Shown piece by piece: positions 8,019-15,678 of a DNA stretch of 64,000 nt; positions within the stretch are counted from its first letter, which is position 1, and every line of letters begins with the position of its first letter. The stretch is taken from NCBI GenBank assembly GCA_036267135.1, contig DATAWQ010000110.1:1-64000 (forward strand), written 5' to 3'. The DNA comes from PALSA-505 sp036267135. GTDB lineage: Bacteria; Actinomycetota; Actinomycetes; Streptosporangiales; Streptosporangiaceae. The notes below the pieces were generated by a model. It was not told where the DNA came from. It was given only the letters and a program-made list of their open reading frames with translations, and searched no databases. The translations under genes were made by a program, and so were the position numbers.

Positions 8019-9593
8019 TCAGTAGTGCACCGCCGGGGGCGGGAGCTCGCCGACAGCCTCGGCGTCCGCACCGGACTGCGGGTCCGCCGCGTTCTGCCAC
8101 CGGCTGAGCGGGCCCCAGCGCATCAGGCTGCCGGAGATGACCGCGCCGGCCGCGAAGATGGCCGCCGCCCACCAGAACGCGGTGGTGTAGCCGTGCACGA
8201 GGCCGAGCCCGAGTAGCTGTGGTGACGGCCGCCCGTGCACCAGGGTGTGGGGGCTGATGTGGCTGGTGATGTAGCCCGCGGTGGCGCTGGCGGCCAGCGT
8301 GTTCAGCAGCGAGGTGCCGATCGAGCCGCCGATCTGCTGGCCGGTGTTCAGGGTGGCCGAGGCCACGCCCGCGTCCTCGGGGGGCACGCCGAACGTCCCG
8401 GTGTTCATCGAGGGGGCGACGATGAACCCGAAGCCCAGGCCGGTCACCAGCAGCGGCCCGAGCACCGCCGATACGTAGCTGGAGTGCAGGCCGATCCTGG
8501 TGAGCCAGACCATCCCGACGGCCGCGAGCAGCATCCCGCCGGTGACCAGCGGCCGGGGGCCGAACCGGGGGAGCAGTACGATGTTGGACAGGTTCGCGGA
8601 CACCACGATCAGGGCGATCATCGGCAGGAAGGCCACGCCGGTCACCACGGGGGAGTAGCCCAGGGTCTGCTGCATGTAGTAGGTGAGGAACAGGAAGATG
8701 CCGAACATGCCGGCCCCGACCACCAGAATGGCCAGGTAGGCGCCGCCCCGGTTGCGGTCGAGCACCACCCGCGGCGGCAGCAGCGGGTTGGCCGCCCGGG
8801 CCTGCCGGACCGCGAACACCGTGAGCAGCACCACGCCGGCGGCCAGGAAACCCCAGGTGGATGGCGTGTGCCAGTTGTGTGTGGCGGCGTTGGAGAACCC
8901 GTAGACCAGGCAGAACATTCCGGCCGAGACGGTGGCCACCCCGAACAGGTCCAGCCTGGCCCGCCGCTGCGCCCGCGGCGGGGTCTTGAGCAGCATCGCG
9001 CCGCCGATGGCCGCGACCAAGGCGAAGATCAGGTTCACGTACAGGCACCAGCGCCAGTCCAGGTACTCGGTCAGCACCCCGCCCAGCAGCAGCCCCACGG
9101 CGCTCCCGCCGCCGACGATCGCGCCGAACACGCCGAACGCCTTGCCGCGCTCCTTCGGATCGGTGAACGTGGTAGTCAGCAGGGACAGCGCGGCGGGCGC
9201 GAGCAGCGCGCCGAACACACCCTGGCAGGCCCGCGCGGTGACCAGCATGGTGAAGTTCACCGAGGCGCCGCCGATGGCCGACACCCCCGCGAACCCGATC
9301 AGCCCGGTCAGGAAGGTGATCTTCCGCCCGATCAGGTCGCCGAGCCGCCCGGCGAACAGCAGCAGGCTGCCAAAGGCCAGCGCGTACGCGGTGACCACCC
9401 ACTGCCGGTCCGCGGTGCTGAAGCCCAGGGCCTTCTGCGCGGACGGCAGCGCGATGTTCACGATCGTGATGTCCAGCACGACCATCAGCTGGGCGAGAGC
9501 GACCACGCCCAGGATCAGCCACCGGCGGGGGTCCGGCTCCGAGCCGCCCCGCCCGTCCACCGGGTGGCCACCGGTTTGACTAACGTCGTTCAT
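8019..9593 (-). CDS. MFS drug exporter, DHA2 (EmrB/QacA) family, 14 TM
   Basis: A 524-residue proton-driven multidrug efflux protein. It shows the DHA2 hallmarks: motif D1-like LDITIVNIALPSAQ in helix 1, motif A GRLGDLIGRK between helices 2 and 3, motif B TARACQGVFGALLAP in helix 4, and motif C GGGSAVGLLLGGVL in helix 5. Length and hydrophobicity fit 14 helices. It starts with ATG and is divergent from a TetR gene 99 bases away. The inverted repeats between them make TetR control of the pump very likely, as in many resistance pairs. The substrate is unknown. Confidence 0.93.
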   Translation of the reverse strand: MNDVSQTGGHPVDGRGGSEPDPRRWLILGVVALAQLMVVLDITIVNIALPSAQKALGFSTADRQWVVTAYALAFGSLLLFAGRLGDLIGRKITFLTGLIGFAGVSAIGGASVNFTMLVTARACQGVFGALLAPAALSLLTTTFTDPKERGKAFGVFGAIVGGGSAVGLLLGGVLTEYLDWRWCLYVNLIFALVAAIGGAMLLKTPPRAQRRARLDLFGVATVSAGMFCLVYGFSNAATHNWHTPSTWGFLAAGVVLLTVFAVRQARAANPLLPPRVVLDRNRGGAYLAILVVGAGMFGIFLFLTYYMQQTLGYSPVVTGVAFLPMIALIVVSANLSNIVLLPRFGPRPLVTGGMLLAAVGMVWLTRIGLHSSYVSAVLGPLLVTGLGFGFIVAPSMNTGTFGVPPEDAGVASATLNTGQQIGGSIGTSLLNTLAASATAGYITSHISPHTLVHGRPSPQLLGLGLVHGYTTAFWWAAAIFAAGAVISGSLMRWGPLSRWQNAADPQSGADAEAVGELPPPAVHY

Positions 9594-9608
9594 GGTCCTG
9601 CCCCTATC

Positions 9609-9666
9609 CGGAGGTTCTATCTCCGTTTCGAAAGCTACTCTATGATAAGTGGAGAATCAACCTCCG
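9609..9666. promoter_or_regulatory. Paired TetR operator between the MFS and TetR genes
   Basis: Two copies of one motif face each other: CGGAGGTTCTATCTCCG (9609-9625) and, on the other strand, CGGAGGTTGATTCTCCA (9650-9666). Each copy is itself a partial palindrome (GGAG...CTCC), and the outer arms CGGAGGTT/AACCTCCG are perfect. A -10-like TATGAT (9641-9646) for tetR lies between them. This is the expected layout for a TetR repressor that shuts off both genes. Confidence 0.75.
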
Positions 9667-9692
9667 CTCCGACCTTTTCCGGGGAAGTGAAG

Positions 9693-10367
9693 ATGACCGA
9701 CCTGACCGGGCCCGCGGACCCCCGCCCGCTGCGCGCGGACGCCGAGCGGAACCGGCAGCGCATCCTGCGCGCCGCCGCCGAGGTCTTCACCACCCGGGGC
9801 CTGCAGGCCAGCCTGGACGACGTGGCCCGGCAGGCCGGGGTCGGCGTGGGCACCGTCTACCGGCGGTTCCCCGACAAAGAGGCGCTGGCCGAGGCGTTGT
9901 TCGAAGATCGCATCGGCGCGCTGGTGGCCGTGGCCGAGCGCGGACTGGCCAACCCCGACTCCTGGGACGGCCTGGTGACGTTCCTGCGCGAGGCGGGCAC
10001 CCTGCTGGCCACCGACCGCGGCCTGCGCGAGATCCTGATGTTCGCCGGCTACGGCAAGGACCGGGTGGAGCGGGGCAAGGCCAGGATGCAGCCGGTGATC
10101 ACCGCGCTGGTCGGGCGGGCGCAGCAGGACGGAAAGGTGCGCGCCGACCTCGCCCCCACCGATATCCCCTTCATCGAGTTCATGTTGAGCGCGGCGGCCG
10201 AGTACGCCTCGGACGTCAGGCCTGACATCTGGCTCAGGTATCTCACCCTGGTCATCGACGGGATGCGCCCGGCCAGGGACGGCGTCACCCCGTTCCCGGT
10301 GCCGGCCCTGGCGCCGGAGGGGATGCTCAAGGTCATGCGCGGGATGCCGGCTCGACGATCACCTTGA
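9693..10367 (+). CDS. TetR/AcrR family transcriptional repressor
   Basis: A 224-residue regulator. The N-terminal helix-turn-helix is clear: RQRILRAAAEVFTTRGLQ, then SLDDVARQAGVGVGTVYRRF, then PDKEALAEALFEDRI. The C-terminal domain is a ligand-binding helical bundle of the type common next to efflux pumps. ATG at 9693 is preceded by GGGGAAGTG and gives the usual short arm before the HTH; ATG 9642 is possible but falls inside the operator. It probably represses itself and the divergent MFS exporter. Its 3' end overlaps the convergent dehydrogenase gene by 35 bases. Confidence 0.92.
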   Translation: MTDLTGPADPRPLRADAERNRQRILRAAAEVFTTRGLQASLDDVARQAGVGVGTVYRRFPDKEALAEALFEDRIGALVAVAERGLANPDSWDGLVTFLREAGTLLATDRGLREILMFAGYGKDRVERGKARMQPVITALVGRAQQDGKVRADLAPTDIPFIEFMLSAAAEYASDVRPDIWLRYLTLVIDGMRPARDGVTPFPVPALAPEGMLKVMRGMPARRSP

Positions 10368-11331
10368 GACCCTCCCGGCGGGCGGCGCCGCGGAACGCGG
10401 CGGCGGTCTGCGCCAGCGCGGCCCGCCCGGTCACCAGCGAGGCCAGGTCCACCCGGCCGGAGCCGGCCAGCGCGATGGCCCGCGGGTAGGCCTCGTTCAT
10501 CCGCCGGGACATCGCGATCGTCAGCCCCTTGCGCCGGGCCACCGAGGCCCGGAAGCTCGTCCGGTCGTGGTCCGGGATGCCGGCCAGCACGATCCGCCCG
10601 CCCGGCCTGGCCGCCGCCATGGCCGCGTCCACCGCCGCGTCCGTGCCCGCCACCTCGAACGCGGTGTCCACGTCGGCGCCGGCCGGGCTGCCCGCGATCG
10701 CCGCGGCGCCGAACCCGGCCGCCGCCTCGGCGCGGTGCGGCAGTGGGTCGGCCGCCAGCACCCGGCTCACCCCGGCCACCCGCAGCAACTGAATGATCAT
10801 CAGCCCGATCGGCCCGCAGCCGATCACCGCGGCGCTCCCGCCCAGCCGCAGGTGGCCGAGGTCCACCGCGTGCGCCGCCACGCCCAGCGGTTCGAGCAGC
10901 GCGCCGTCGGCGTCGGACAGCGCGTCCGGCAGCGGGTGCAGCAGTTCGGTGGGCCAGACCAGGTACTCGCGCAGCCCGCCGTCGGTGCCGCCGTGCCCGG
11001 CGAACCGGACCTGCGGGCACAGGTTCCGGTCACCGCGCAGGCAGGACGCGCAGGTCCCGTCCGGGATGGCCGGGTCGATCGCGACCCGCTGCCCCCCACG
11101 GGGCCCGGCCGCGATCACGCCCGCGTTCTCGTGGCCGAGCACGAGCGGGCGGTCAAGCCGCGCGTCGCCGATGCCAGCCTCGTCCCACCAGTGCAGGTCC
11201 GAGCCGCACAGCCCGACCGCGGTGACCCGGACCAGGCTCTGTCCCGGCGCCGCCGCGGGCACCGGCTCCCTGGCCAGCCTGATGTCCCCGGTCCCGTGCA
11301 GCCGCGCCGCCCACATCTCTGCCGTCGTCAC
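10333..11331 (-). CDS. Zinc-binding medium-chain alcohol/polyol dehydrogenase
   Basis: A 332-residue member of the medium-chain dehydrogenase superfamily. Catalytic zinc ligands are seen in GLCGSDLHWW (Cys) and LGHENAG (His, Glu). The structural-zinc lobe CASCLRGDRNLC keeps three cysteines, with the first position replaced (PDG in place of a Cys). The cofactor fold is AAVIGCGPIGLMIIQLL with an acidic residue after strand 2 (LAADPL), which favours NAD(H). Closest in style to L-idonate/sorbitol or threonine dehydrogenases, but the substrate cannot be fixed. Its C-terminal codons overlap the end of the TetR gene. Confidence 0.85.
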   Translation of the reverse strand: MTTAEMWAARLHGTGDIRLAREPVPAAAPGQSLVRVTAVGLCGSDLHWWDEAGIGDARLDRPLVLGHENAGVIAAGPRGGQRVAIDPAIPDGTCASCLRGDRNLCPQVRFAGHGGTDGGLREYLVWPTELLHPLPDALSDADGALLEPLGVAAHAVDLGHLRLGGSAAVIGCGPIGLMIIQLLRVAGVSRVLAADPLPHRAEAAAGFGAAAIAGSPAGADVDTAFEVAGTDAAVDAAMAAARPGGRIVLAGIPDHDRTSFRASVARRKGLTIAMSRRMNEAYPRAIALAGSGRVDLASLVTGRAALAQTAAAFRGAARREGLKVIVEPASRA

Positions 11332-11418
11332 GCCCCCATCTTGCCCGGCCGGACCGGCCGGGCGGCCCGGCGGTGGTGCCGGTGGCGCGGCGCGCCACCG
11401 GCCCGCTAAGCTCGCACC

Positions 11419-11460
11419 GTGCGCGTGGACCTCAAGCTCCGGTGGTGGCGCCGCCGTTAG
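11419..11460 (+). CDS. trpL: trp operon leader peptide
   Basis: A 13-residue peptide, MRVDLKLRWWRRR, starting at GTG and ending TAG. The tandem Trp codons (TGG TGG) sit five codons before the stop, ideal for sensing Trp-tRNA. It has no convincing ribosome-binding site, and the -10-like box 7-8 bases upstream suggests translation from a leaderless transcript. Confidence 0.87.
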   Translation: MRVDLKLRWWRRR

Positions 11461-11494
11461 GCGGTGGCAGGTTCGCGCAGCGCGCAGATTCCTC

Positions 11495-11525
11495 AGCGAT
11501 CGCCCGGCAGCGGCGGTCGCTTTTT
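11495..11525 (+). terminator. trp attenuator terminator
   Basis: AGCGATCGCC (11495-11504) pairs with GGCGGTCGCT (11512-11521) with one G-U pair and a 7-base loop, followed by TTTTT. A rare clean intrinsic terminator for this GC-rich DNA. Confidence 0.9.
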
Positions 11526-11573
11526 CATGGGCCGTGGCGGGCCGGTCCCGACCTCAGGCCGAAGGGGGCCACT

Positions 11574-13793
11574 GTGGTGTCAGGAGAAACTGTGGTGCCA
11601 GGAGAAACTGTGGACTTCGCCACCGCGGGCGGGATCCGGGTAACCAGGACCGAGGATCCGTTCGACCCAGGCCGTCTGGTGGAGGTAGCCGGGCAGGCCG
11701 ACGATCGTCGCGGCGGGGTGCTGAGCTCCGGCATGGAGTACCCGGGCCGCTACAGCCGCTGGCACCTCGCCTACGTCGATCCCTGTGTGGAGATCGTGGC
11801 GTCCGGCCGCCGGATCAGGGCCACCGCGCTGAACGAGCGCGGCCAGGTGCTGCTGCCCGTGCTCGCCGCCGCTCTGCACCGTGCCGCCGCCTCCACCCCG
11901 GAACAGGCGCCCCAAGGTCAGGTCGAGGTGGTCATCCCCGAGCCCACCGGGACCCACGCCGAGGAGGACCGCAGCCGGCGGCCCACCGTCTTCTCCGCGT
12001 TGCGCGAGATCATCGCCACTTTCGCGAGCCCGGACGAGCACCTCGGCCTGTACGGCGCGTTCGGCTACGACCTGGCCTTCCAGTTCGAGGAGATCAGGCT
12101 CGGCCTGCCGCGCCCGGCCGGCCAGCGCGACCTGGTGCTGCACCTGCCGGACGAGATCTGGGTGCTGGACCGCAAGCGGGAGACGGCCACCAGGTACCGC
12201 TACGAGTTCGACGTGGCCGGGACCTCGACCGCCGGGCTGGCCAGGCTGACGCCGGCCACCAGGGACGCGCCGCCAGACGCCGGCTCCCAGCAGACCCCCG
12301 CCCAGCCCGAGCCGGGCCGCTACGCCACCGTGGTCGCCCAGGCCAAGGAGCGGTTCGCCCGCGGCGACCTGTTCGAGGTGGTGCCGGGCCACACGTTCTA
12401 CGGCCGGTGCGGCTCGCCCGCGGAATTCTACGAGCGGCTGCGGCAGCGCAACCCCGCGCCTTACGAGTTCTTCTTCAACCTGGGGGAGGGGGAGTACCTG
12501 GTCGGCGCCTCGCCGGAGATGTACGTGCGGGTGACCGGTGACCGGGTGGAGACCTGCCCGATCTCCGGCACGATCGCCCGCGGCCGCGACCCGCTCGGCG
12601 ACGCCGAGAACATCCGCACGCTGCTCAACTCGGCCAAGGACGAGTCCGAGCTGACCATGTGCACCGACGTGGACCGCAACGACAAGTCACGGGTCTGCGT
12701 GCCGGGCAGCGTCCGGGTCATCGGCCGGCGCCAGATCGAGATGTACAGCCGGGTGATCCACACCGTGGACCACGTCGAGGGCCGGCTGCTCCCCGGGTTC
12801 GACGCGCTGGACGCGTTCCTGACCCACATGTGGGCGGTCACGGTGACCGGCGCCCCCAAGGTCTGGGCGATGCAGTTCATCGAGGACCACGAGGACTCGC
12901 CGCGGCGCTGGTACGGCGGCGCGGTCGGCGTGATCGGTTTCGACGGCTCCATGAACACCGGCCTCACCCTGCGCACCGCGCACATCCGTGACGGCGTGGC
13001 CGCGGTCAGGGCGGGCGCGACCCTGCTGTTCGACTCCGATCCGGCGGCCGAAGAGCGGGAAACCCAGATGAAGGCGCGGGCTCTGCTGGAAACGCTGGCC
13101 GGTAATGAACGGCTGGCGCCCGCCCAGACGAGCGCGGCCAGCGAGGTCCGCGCGGGGGCCAGCCTGCGGGTGCTCCTGGTGGACCATCAGGACTCGTTCG
13201 TGCACACCCTGGGTGACTACTTCCGCCAGCACGGGGCCGAGGTCACCACGCTGCGGGCGGGCTTCGACCTCGGGCGGCTCGGCGAACTCGCGCCGGACCT
13301 GGTCGTGCTCTCGCCGGGCCCTGGCCGGCCGTCCGACTTTCACTGCGGCGCGCTGCTGGCCGAGCTTGACCGCAGGCGGCTGCCCGCGTTCGGGGTGTGC
13401 CTGGGGCTGCAGGCCATGGTGGAGCACGCCGGCGGCAGCCTTTCGCTGCTGGCCGAGCCCTCGCACGGCAAGCCGGGCCTGGTCCGGGTGCGCGGCGGCA
13501 AGCTGCTGGCCGGCCTGCCGGACGAGTTCACCGCGGCCAGGTACCACTCGCTGTACGCGCGGACCGGCGAGACCGGAGCGGGCTTCGAGGTGACCGCGGC
13601 CACCGGGGACGTGGTCATGGCGATCGAGAACCCAGAGGCAGGCCGGTGGGCGGTGCAGTTCCACCCCGAGTCGATCCTCACCGCGGCCGGCCGCACCGGG
13701 CATCAGGTCATCGCCAACGTGCTGGGCCTGTGCCGCGAGCACAGTGCTACCCCGGCCCCCGGACGGTGGGCTACCCCGGCCCCCGGACGGTGA
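11574..13793 (+). CDS. trpEG: Anthranilate synthase, fused TrpE-TrpG
   Basis: A single protein of about 739 residues that converts chorismate plus glutamine to anthranilate, the first step of tryptophan synthesis. The N-terminal 515 residues are component I, with the chorismate-binding segments RFARGDLFEVVPGHTF, SPEMYVRV, ISGTIARGRDPLGD, ELTMCTDVDRND, TVTGAPKVWAMQFIED and RAGATLLFDSDPAAEE. The rest is the glutamine amidotransferase: strand VLLVDHQDSFVHTL, oxyanion SPGPGRPSDF, nucleophile FGVCLGLQAM and catalytic WAVQFHPES. Such fusions are known from rhizobia and Streptomyces. Start choice is open: GTG at 11574, 11577, 11592, 11595 or 11610 all follow purine-rich sites duplicated by an 18-base repeat. 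It is controlled by the upstream attenuator. Confidence 0.95.
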   Translation: MVSGETVVPGETVDFATAGGIRVTRTEDPFDPGRLVEVAGQADDRRGGVLSSGMEYPGRYSRWHLAYVDPCVEIVASGRRIRATALNERGQVLLPVLAAALHRAAASTPEQAPQGQVEVVIPEPTGTHAEEDRSRRPTVFSALREIIATFASPDEHLGLYGAFGYDLAFQFEEIRLGLPRPAGQRDLVLHLPDEIWVLDRKRETATRYRYEFDVAGTSTAGLARLTPATRDAPPDAGSQQTPAQPEPGRYATVVAQAKERFARGDLFEVVPGHTFYGRCGSPAEFYERLRQRNPAPYEFFFNLGEGEYLVGASPEMYVRVTGDRVETCPISGTIARGRDPLGDAENIRTLLNSAKDESELTMCTDVDRNDKSRVCVPGSVRVIGRRQIEMYSRVIHTVDHVEGRLLPGFDALDAFLTHMWAVTVTGAPKVWAMQFIEDHEDSPRRWYGGAVGVIGFDGSMNTGLTLRTAHIRDGVAAVRAGATLLFDSDPAAEERETQMKARALLETLAGNERLAPAQTSAASEVRAGASLRVLLVDHQDSFVHTLGDYFRQHGAEVTTLRAGFDLGRLGELAPDLVVLSPGPGRPSDFHCGALLAELDRRRLPAFGVCLGLQAMVEHAGGSLSLLAEPSHGKPGLVRVRGGKLLAGLPDEFTAARYHSLYARTGETGAGFEVTAATGDVVMAIENPEAGRWAVQFHPESILTAAGRTGHQVIANVLGLCREHSATPAPGRWATPAPGR
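11577..11612 (+). repeat. 18-base tandem repeat carrying a duplicated RBS and GTG start
   Basis: GTGTCAGGAGAAACTGTG is followed directly by GTGCCAGGAGAAACTGTG. Each copy contains AGGAGA four bases before a GTG, in the same frame as trpEG. Confidence 0.8.
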
Positions 13794-13817
13794 GCCACCC
13801 CGGCCGCCGGGCGGTGA
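13746..13817 (+). repeat. 24-base tandem repeat at the 3' end of trpEG (3 copies)
   Basis: Copies run 13746-13769, 13770-13793 and 13794-13817. The first two add ATPAPGRW-like octapeptides to TrpEG; a single G-to-A change in the second copy (GTGG to GTGA) makes the stop codon. The third, more diverged copy is non-coding. Confidence 0.8.
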
Positions 13818-13838
13818 GCCACCCACGGCCGCGACGAA

Positions 13839-13867
13839 GCCTCCCGCGCGCCCCGGCCGCGGGAGGC
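13839..13867. terminator. Bidirectional terminator between trpEG and the secreted repeat protein
   Basis: GCCTCCCGCG (13839-13848) and CGCGGGAGGC (13858-13867) form a perfect 10-bp stem with a 9-base loop between two convergent genes. Confidence 0.8.
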
Positions 13868-13888
13868 TCGTGATCTCGGCGTCGTCGG

Positions 13889-14743
13889 TTACTTGCTGAC
13901 CTGGATCGTGGTGGGCGGGCACAGCGTGCTGGTCTGCACGATGCTGACCGGCCTGCTGCCGAACTGGTTCTTGTCGAACACCGGGTTGATGATCGGCGTC
14001 TGAGTCACCGGGTAGCACAGCAGGTTCTGCTTGGGCTTGATGATCTTGTACACCTTGCCGTTGACGATCTTCTCGGTGGGCACGCACAGCTCAGTCGGTA
14101 TCTGCTTGACCGAGGCGCTGACCGGGCCGTTGGGGGAGAACTCGTCCTGCAGTTGGACCGGCGGCGGGTTGTAGACACCGGACACGTCCTGCACCGGGTA
14201 ACAGGCGAAGTGGCCGAGTCCGGGCGGCGCCGCGGTCTTCTCCACCGGCGGGCCGGTCAGGCTCTTCCAAGACGGCAGGCACAGCAGGTTGGGCTGGCCC
14301 AGGATCAGCTTGGCCTTGCCGAACTGGTTGGAAGCCACCACGTTCGGCGTGGGCTGCTGGGACTCGCTGATCTGGAAGCACAGCAGGTGGTCGTTGGGGA
14401 AGTTGATCGGGAACACCTGACCGCTGGGCACGATCTTCTCGACCGGGTTGCAGTGCAGCGTCGCGGCACCGATCTTGACTGTGAACGGCGTCGGGCTGAA
14501 CTGGTTCTCCAGCATCACGTTCCCCGGGATCTTGAACCCTCCGGTTTTCGCGGTGTAGCAGAGCTGGTGGTCGATCGCGGGCGCCGTCGCGGCCGGGTGG
14601 ACCGCGGGTGACGCCGAGGCGGCGGCCATGCCGCCCAGCACGCTCGCGCTGGCCGCCGCGAGGACCACGGCGGCGAGGCCGGCCTTCACGGCGGTGGACC
14701 TTAGTGGCGATCCGGGCAACGGTGGTTTCGAAAACAGGGACAT
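13889..14743 (-). CDS. Secreted protein with four Cys-pair repeats (DUF7450-like)
   Basis: A 284-residue exported protein. ATG at 14743 follows AGGAG at good spacing. A signal peptide spans about residues 1-45 (positive start, AGLAAVVLAAASASVLGGMAAASASPA). The mature part is four repeats of about 55 residues. Each opens with an LCY/LCF/ACY cysteine, carries an NQFG, NQFS or DEFS box in the middle and closes with LHC/LLC/ELC/TLC followed by a PVEK-like turn. That gives eight cysteines, two per repeat, suggesting one disulfide per unit. The pattern resembles what I remember as DUF7450; no function is known. It stands alone between trpEG and thyX, facing trpEG across a terminator. Confidence 0.7.
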   Translation of the reverse strand: MSLFSKPPLPGSPLRSTAVKAGLAAVVLAAASASVLGGMAAASASPAVHPAATAPAIDHQLCYTAKTGGFKIPGNVMLENQFSPTPFTVKIGAATLHCNPVEKIVPSGQVFPINFPNDHLLCFQISESQQPTPNVVASNQFGKAKLILGQPNLLCLPSWKSLTGPPVEKTAAPPGLGHFACYPVQDVSGVYNPPPVQLQDEFSPNGPVSASVKQIPTELCVPTEKIVNGKVYKIIKPKQNLLCYPVTQTPIINPVFDKNQFGSRPVSIVQTSTLCPPTTIQVSK

Positions 14744-14799
14744 GGTGTGGCTCCTTTGCTCGTCGGGCTGTTTCGACCTTCGCCCGCGAGCCCGTGGAT

Positions 14800-14842
14800 C
14801 ACCACACGCGATAGCCCACGCAATCACCCACGCAATCGCCCC
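14800..14842 (+). repeat. 12-base direct repeats upstream of thyX
   Basis: Three imperfect copies of CCCACGCAATCR lie between the divergent secreted-repeat gene and thyX (CACGCGATAGCC, CACGCAATCACC, CACGCAATCGCC). They may be regulator half-sites or slippage products. Confidence 0.5.
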
Positions 14843-14862
14843 CACCCCGTAGGGTGCCAGAC

Positions 14863-15666
14863 ATGAGGAGTGTGGAACCAGAGGTCTTCCTTGTCGCCCG
14901 GCCACAGCTCGACTACAGCGAGCTAGCGGCCTACCTGCGCGAGGTCGGCGGCGAGAGCTGGCTGGAGCGGCTCGACCGCGGCGATCCCGACCACGACCCG
15001 CGGGGCAACGACGCGCAGAACCTGGCCGAGTTCGCCGGGAAGATGTGCTACCGCTCCTGGGAGCCCGGACTGAATCCCAACGTCCGGCGGGTCCGCACCG
15101 ACCAGGCCAAGTACCTGGAGAACATCCTGTCGATGGCGCACGGTTCGGTACTCGAACACGCCAGTTTCACGTTCGTGCTGCACAACGTGAGCCGGGTATT
15201 CACGCACGAGCTTGTCAGGCATCGGCCGGGCACCGCGATCTCGCAGGAGTCGCTGCGTTTCGTCCGGCTGGCCGACATTCCGTTCTGGTTCCCCGAATGG
15301 GCACTGGCCGACGCGGAGCTGATGAAGCGCGCCAGCGGCCTGCTCGAGCAGATGGAGGAATTCCAGACCTGGATGGCGGGCCACTTCGGGCTGGACGAAG
15401 ACGGCGTCAAGATGCACGAGAAGAAGCACAAGACGTCATTCATGCGCCGGTTCGCCCCCGACGGAGTGGCCACCGGAATCGTGTGGACGGCCAACATCAG
15501 GACGCTGCGGCACACGGTCGAGGCCAGGACCGATCCAGGCGCCGAAGAAGAGATACGCCTGGTATTCGGCAAGATCGGTGAGCTCATGCGCGCCGAGGCC
15601 CCCGCGCTGTTTGATGACTATGAGGTGGCCGACGGTGCATGGGTACCAAAGTGGCGCAAGGTATGA
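14863..15666 (+). CDS. thyX: FAD-dependent thymidylate synthase ThyX, divergent signature
   Basis: A 267-residue flavin-dependent enzyme that methylates dUMP to dTMP with methylene-tetrahydrofolate and NADPH. The family fold is visible: GSVLEHASFTFVLHNVSRVFTHELVRHR (residues about 94-121, FAD and dUMP contacts) and the late WTANIRTLRHTVEAR segment that carries the conserved Arg. The signature is RHRPGTAISQES, that is RHR-x8-S, whereas the textbook ThyX motif is RHR-x7-S, so this protein belongs to a variant subgroup. ATG at 14863 is preferred to GTG 14854. A dienelactone hydrolase gene follows 12 bases later. Confidence 0.9.
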   Translation: MRSVEPEVFLVARPQLDYSELAAYLREVGGESWLERLDRGDPDHDPRGNDAQNLAEFAGKMCYRSWEPGLNPNVRRVRTDQAKYLENILSMAHGSVLEHASFTFVLHNVSRVFTHELVRHRPGTAISQESLRFVRLADIPFWFPEWALADAELMKRASGLLEQMEEFQTWMAGHFGLDEDGVKMHEKKHKTSFMRRFAPDGVATGIVWTANIRTLRHTVEARTDPGAEEEIRLVFGKIGELMRAEAPALFDDYEVADGAWVPKWRKV

Positions 15667-15678
15667 AAGATTTTTAGG

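Larger units (their letters stand above)
11406..11525 (+). promoter_or_regulatory. trp attenuator leader
   Basis: A classical ribosome-mediated attenuator. A short reading frame with two adjacent Trp codons (11419-11460) is followed by a G+C-rich stem (about 11447-11468, GCCGCC against GGCGG-type sequence overlapping the stop) and then by a factor-independent terminator (11495-11525), ahead of trpEG. A -10-like TAAGCT at 11406-11411 would place transcription start at or within a base of the leader GTG, suggesting a leaderless leader peptide. Low charged tRNA-Trp should stall the ribosome on the WW pair and favour read-through. Confidence 0.85.
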
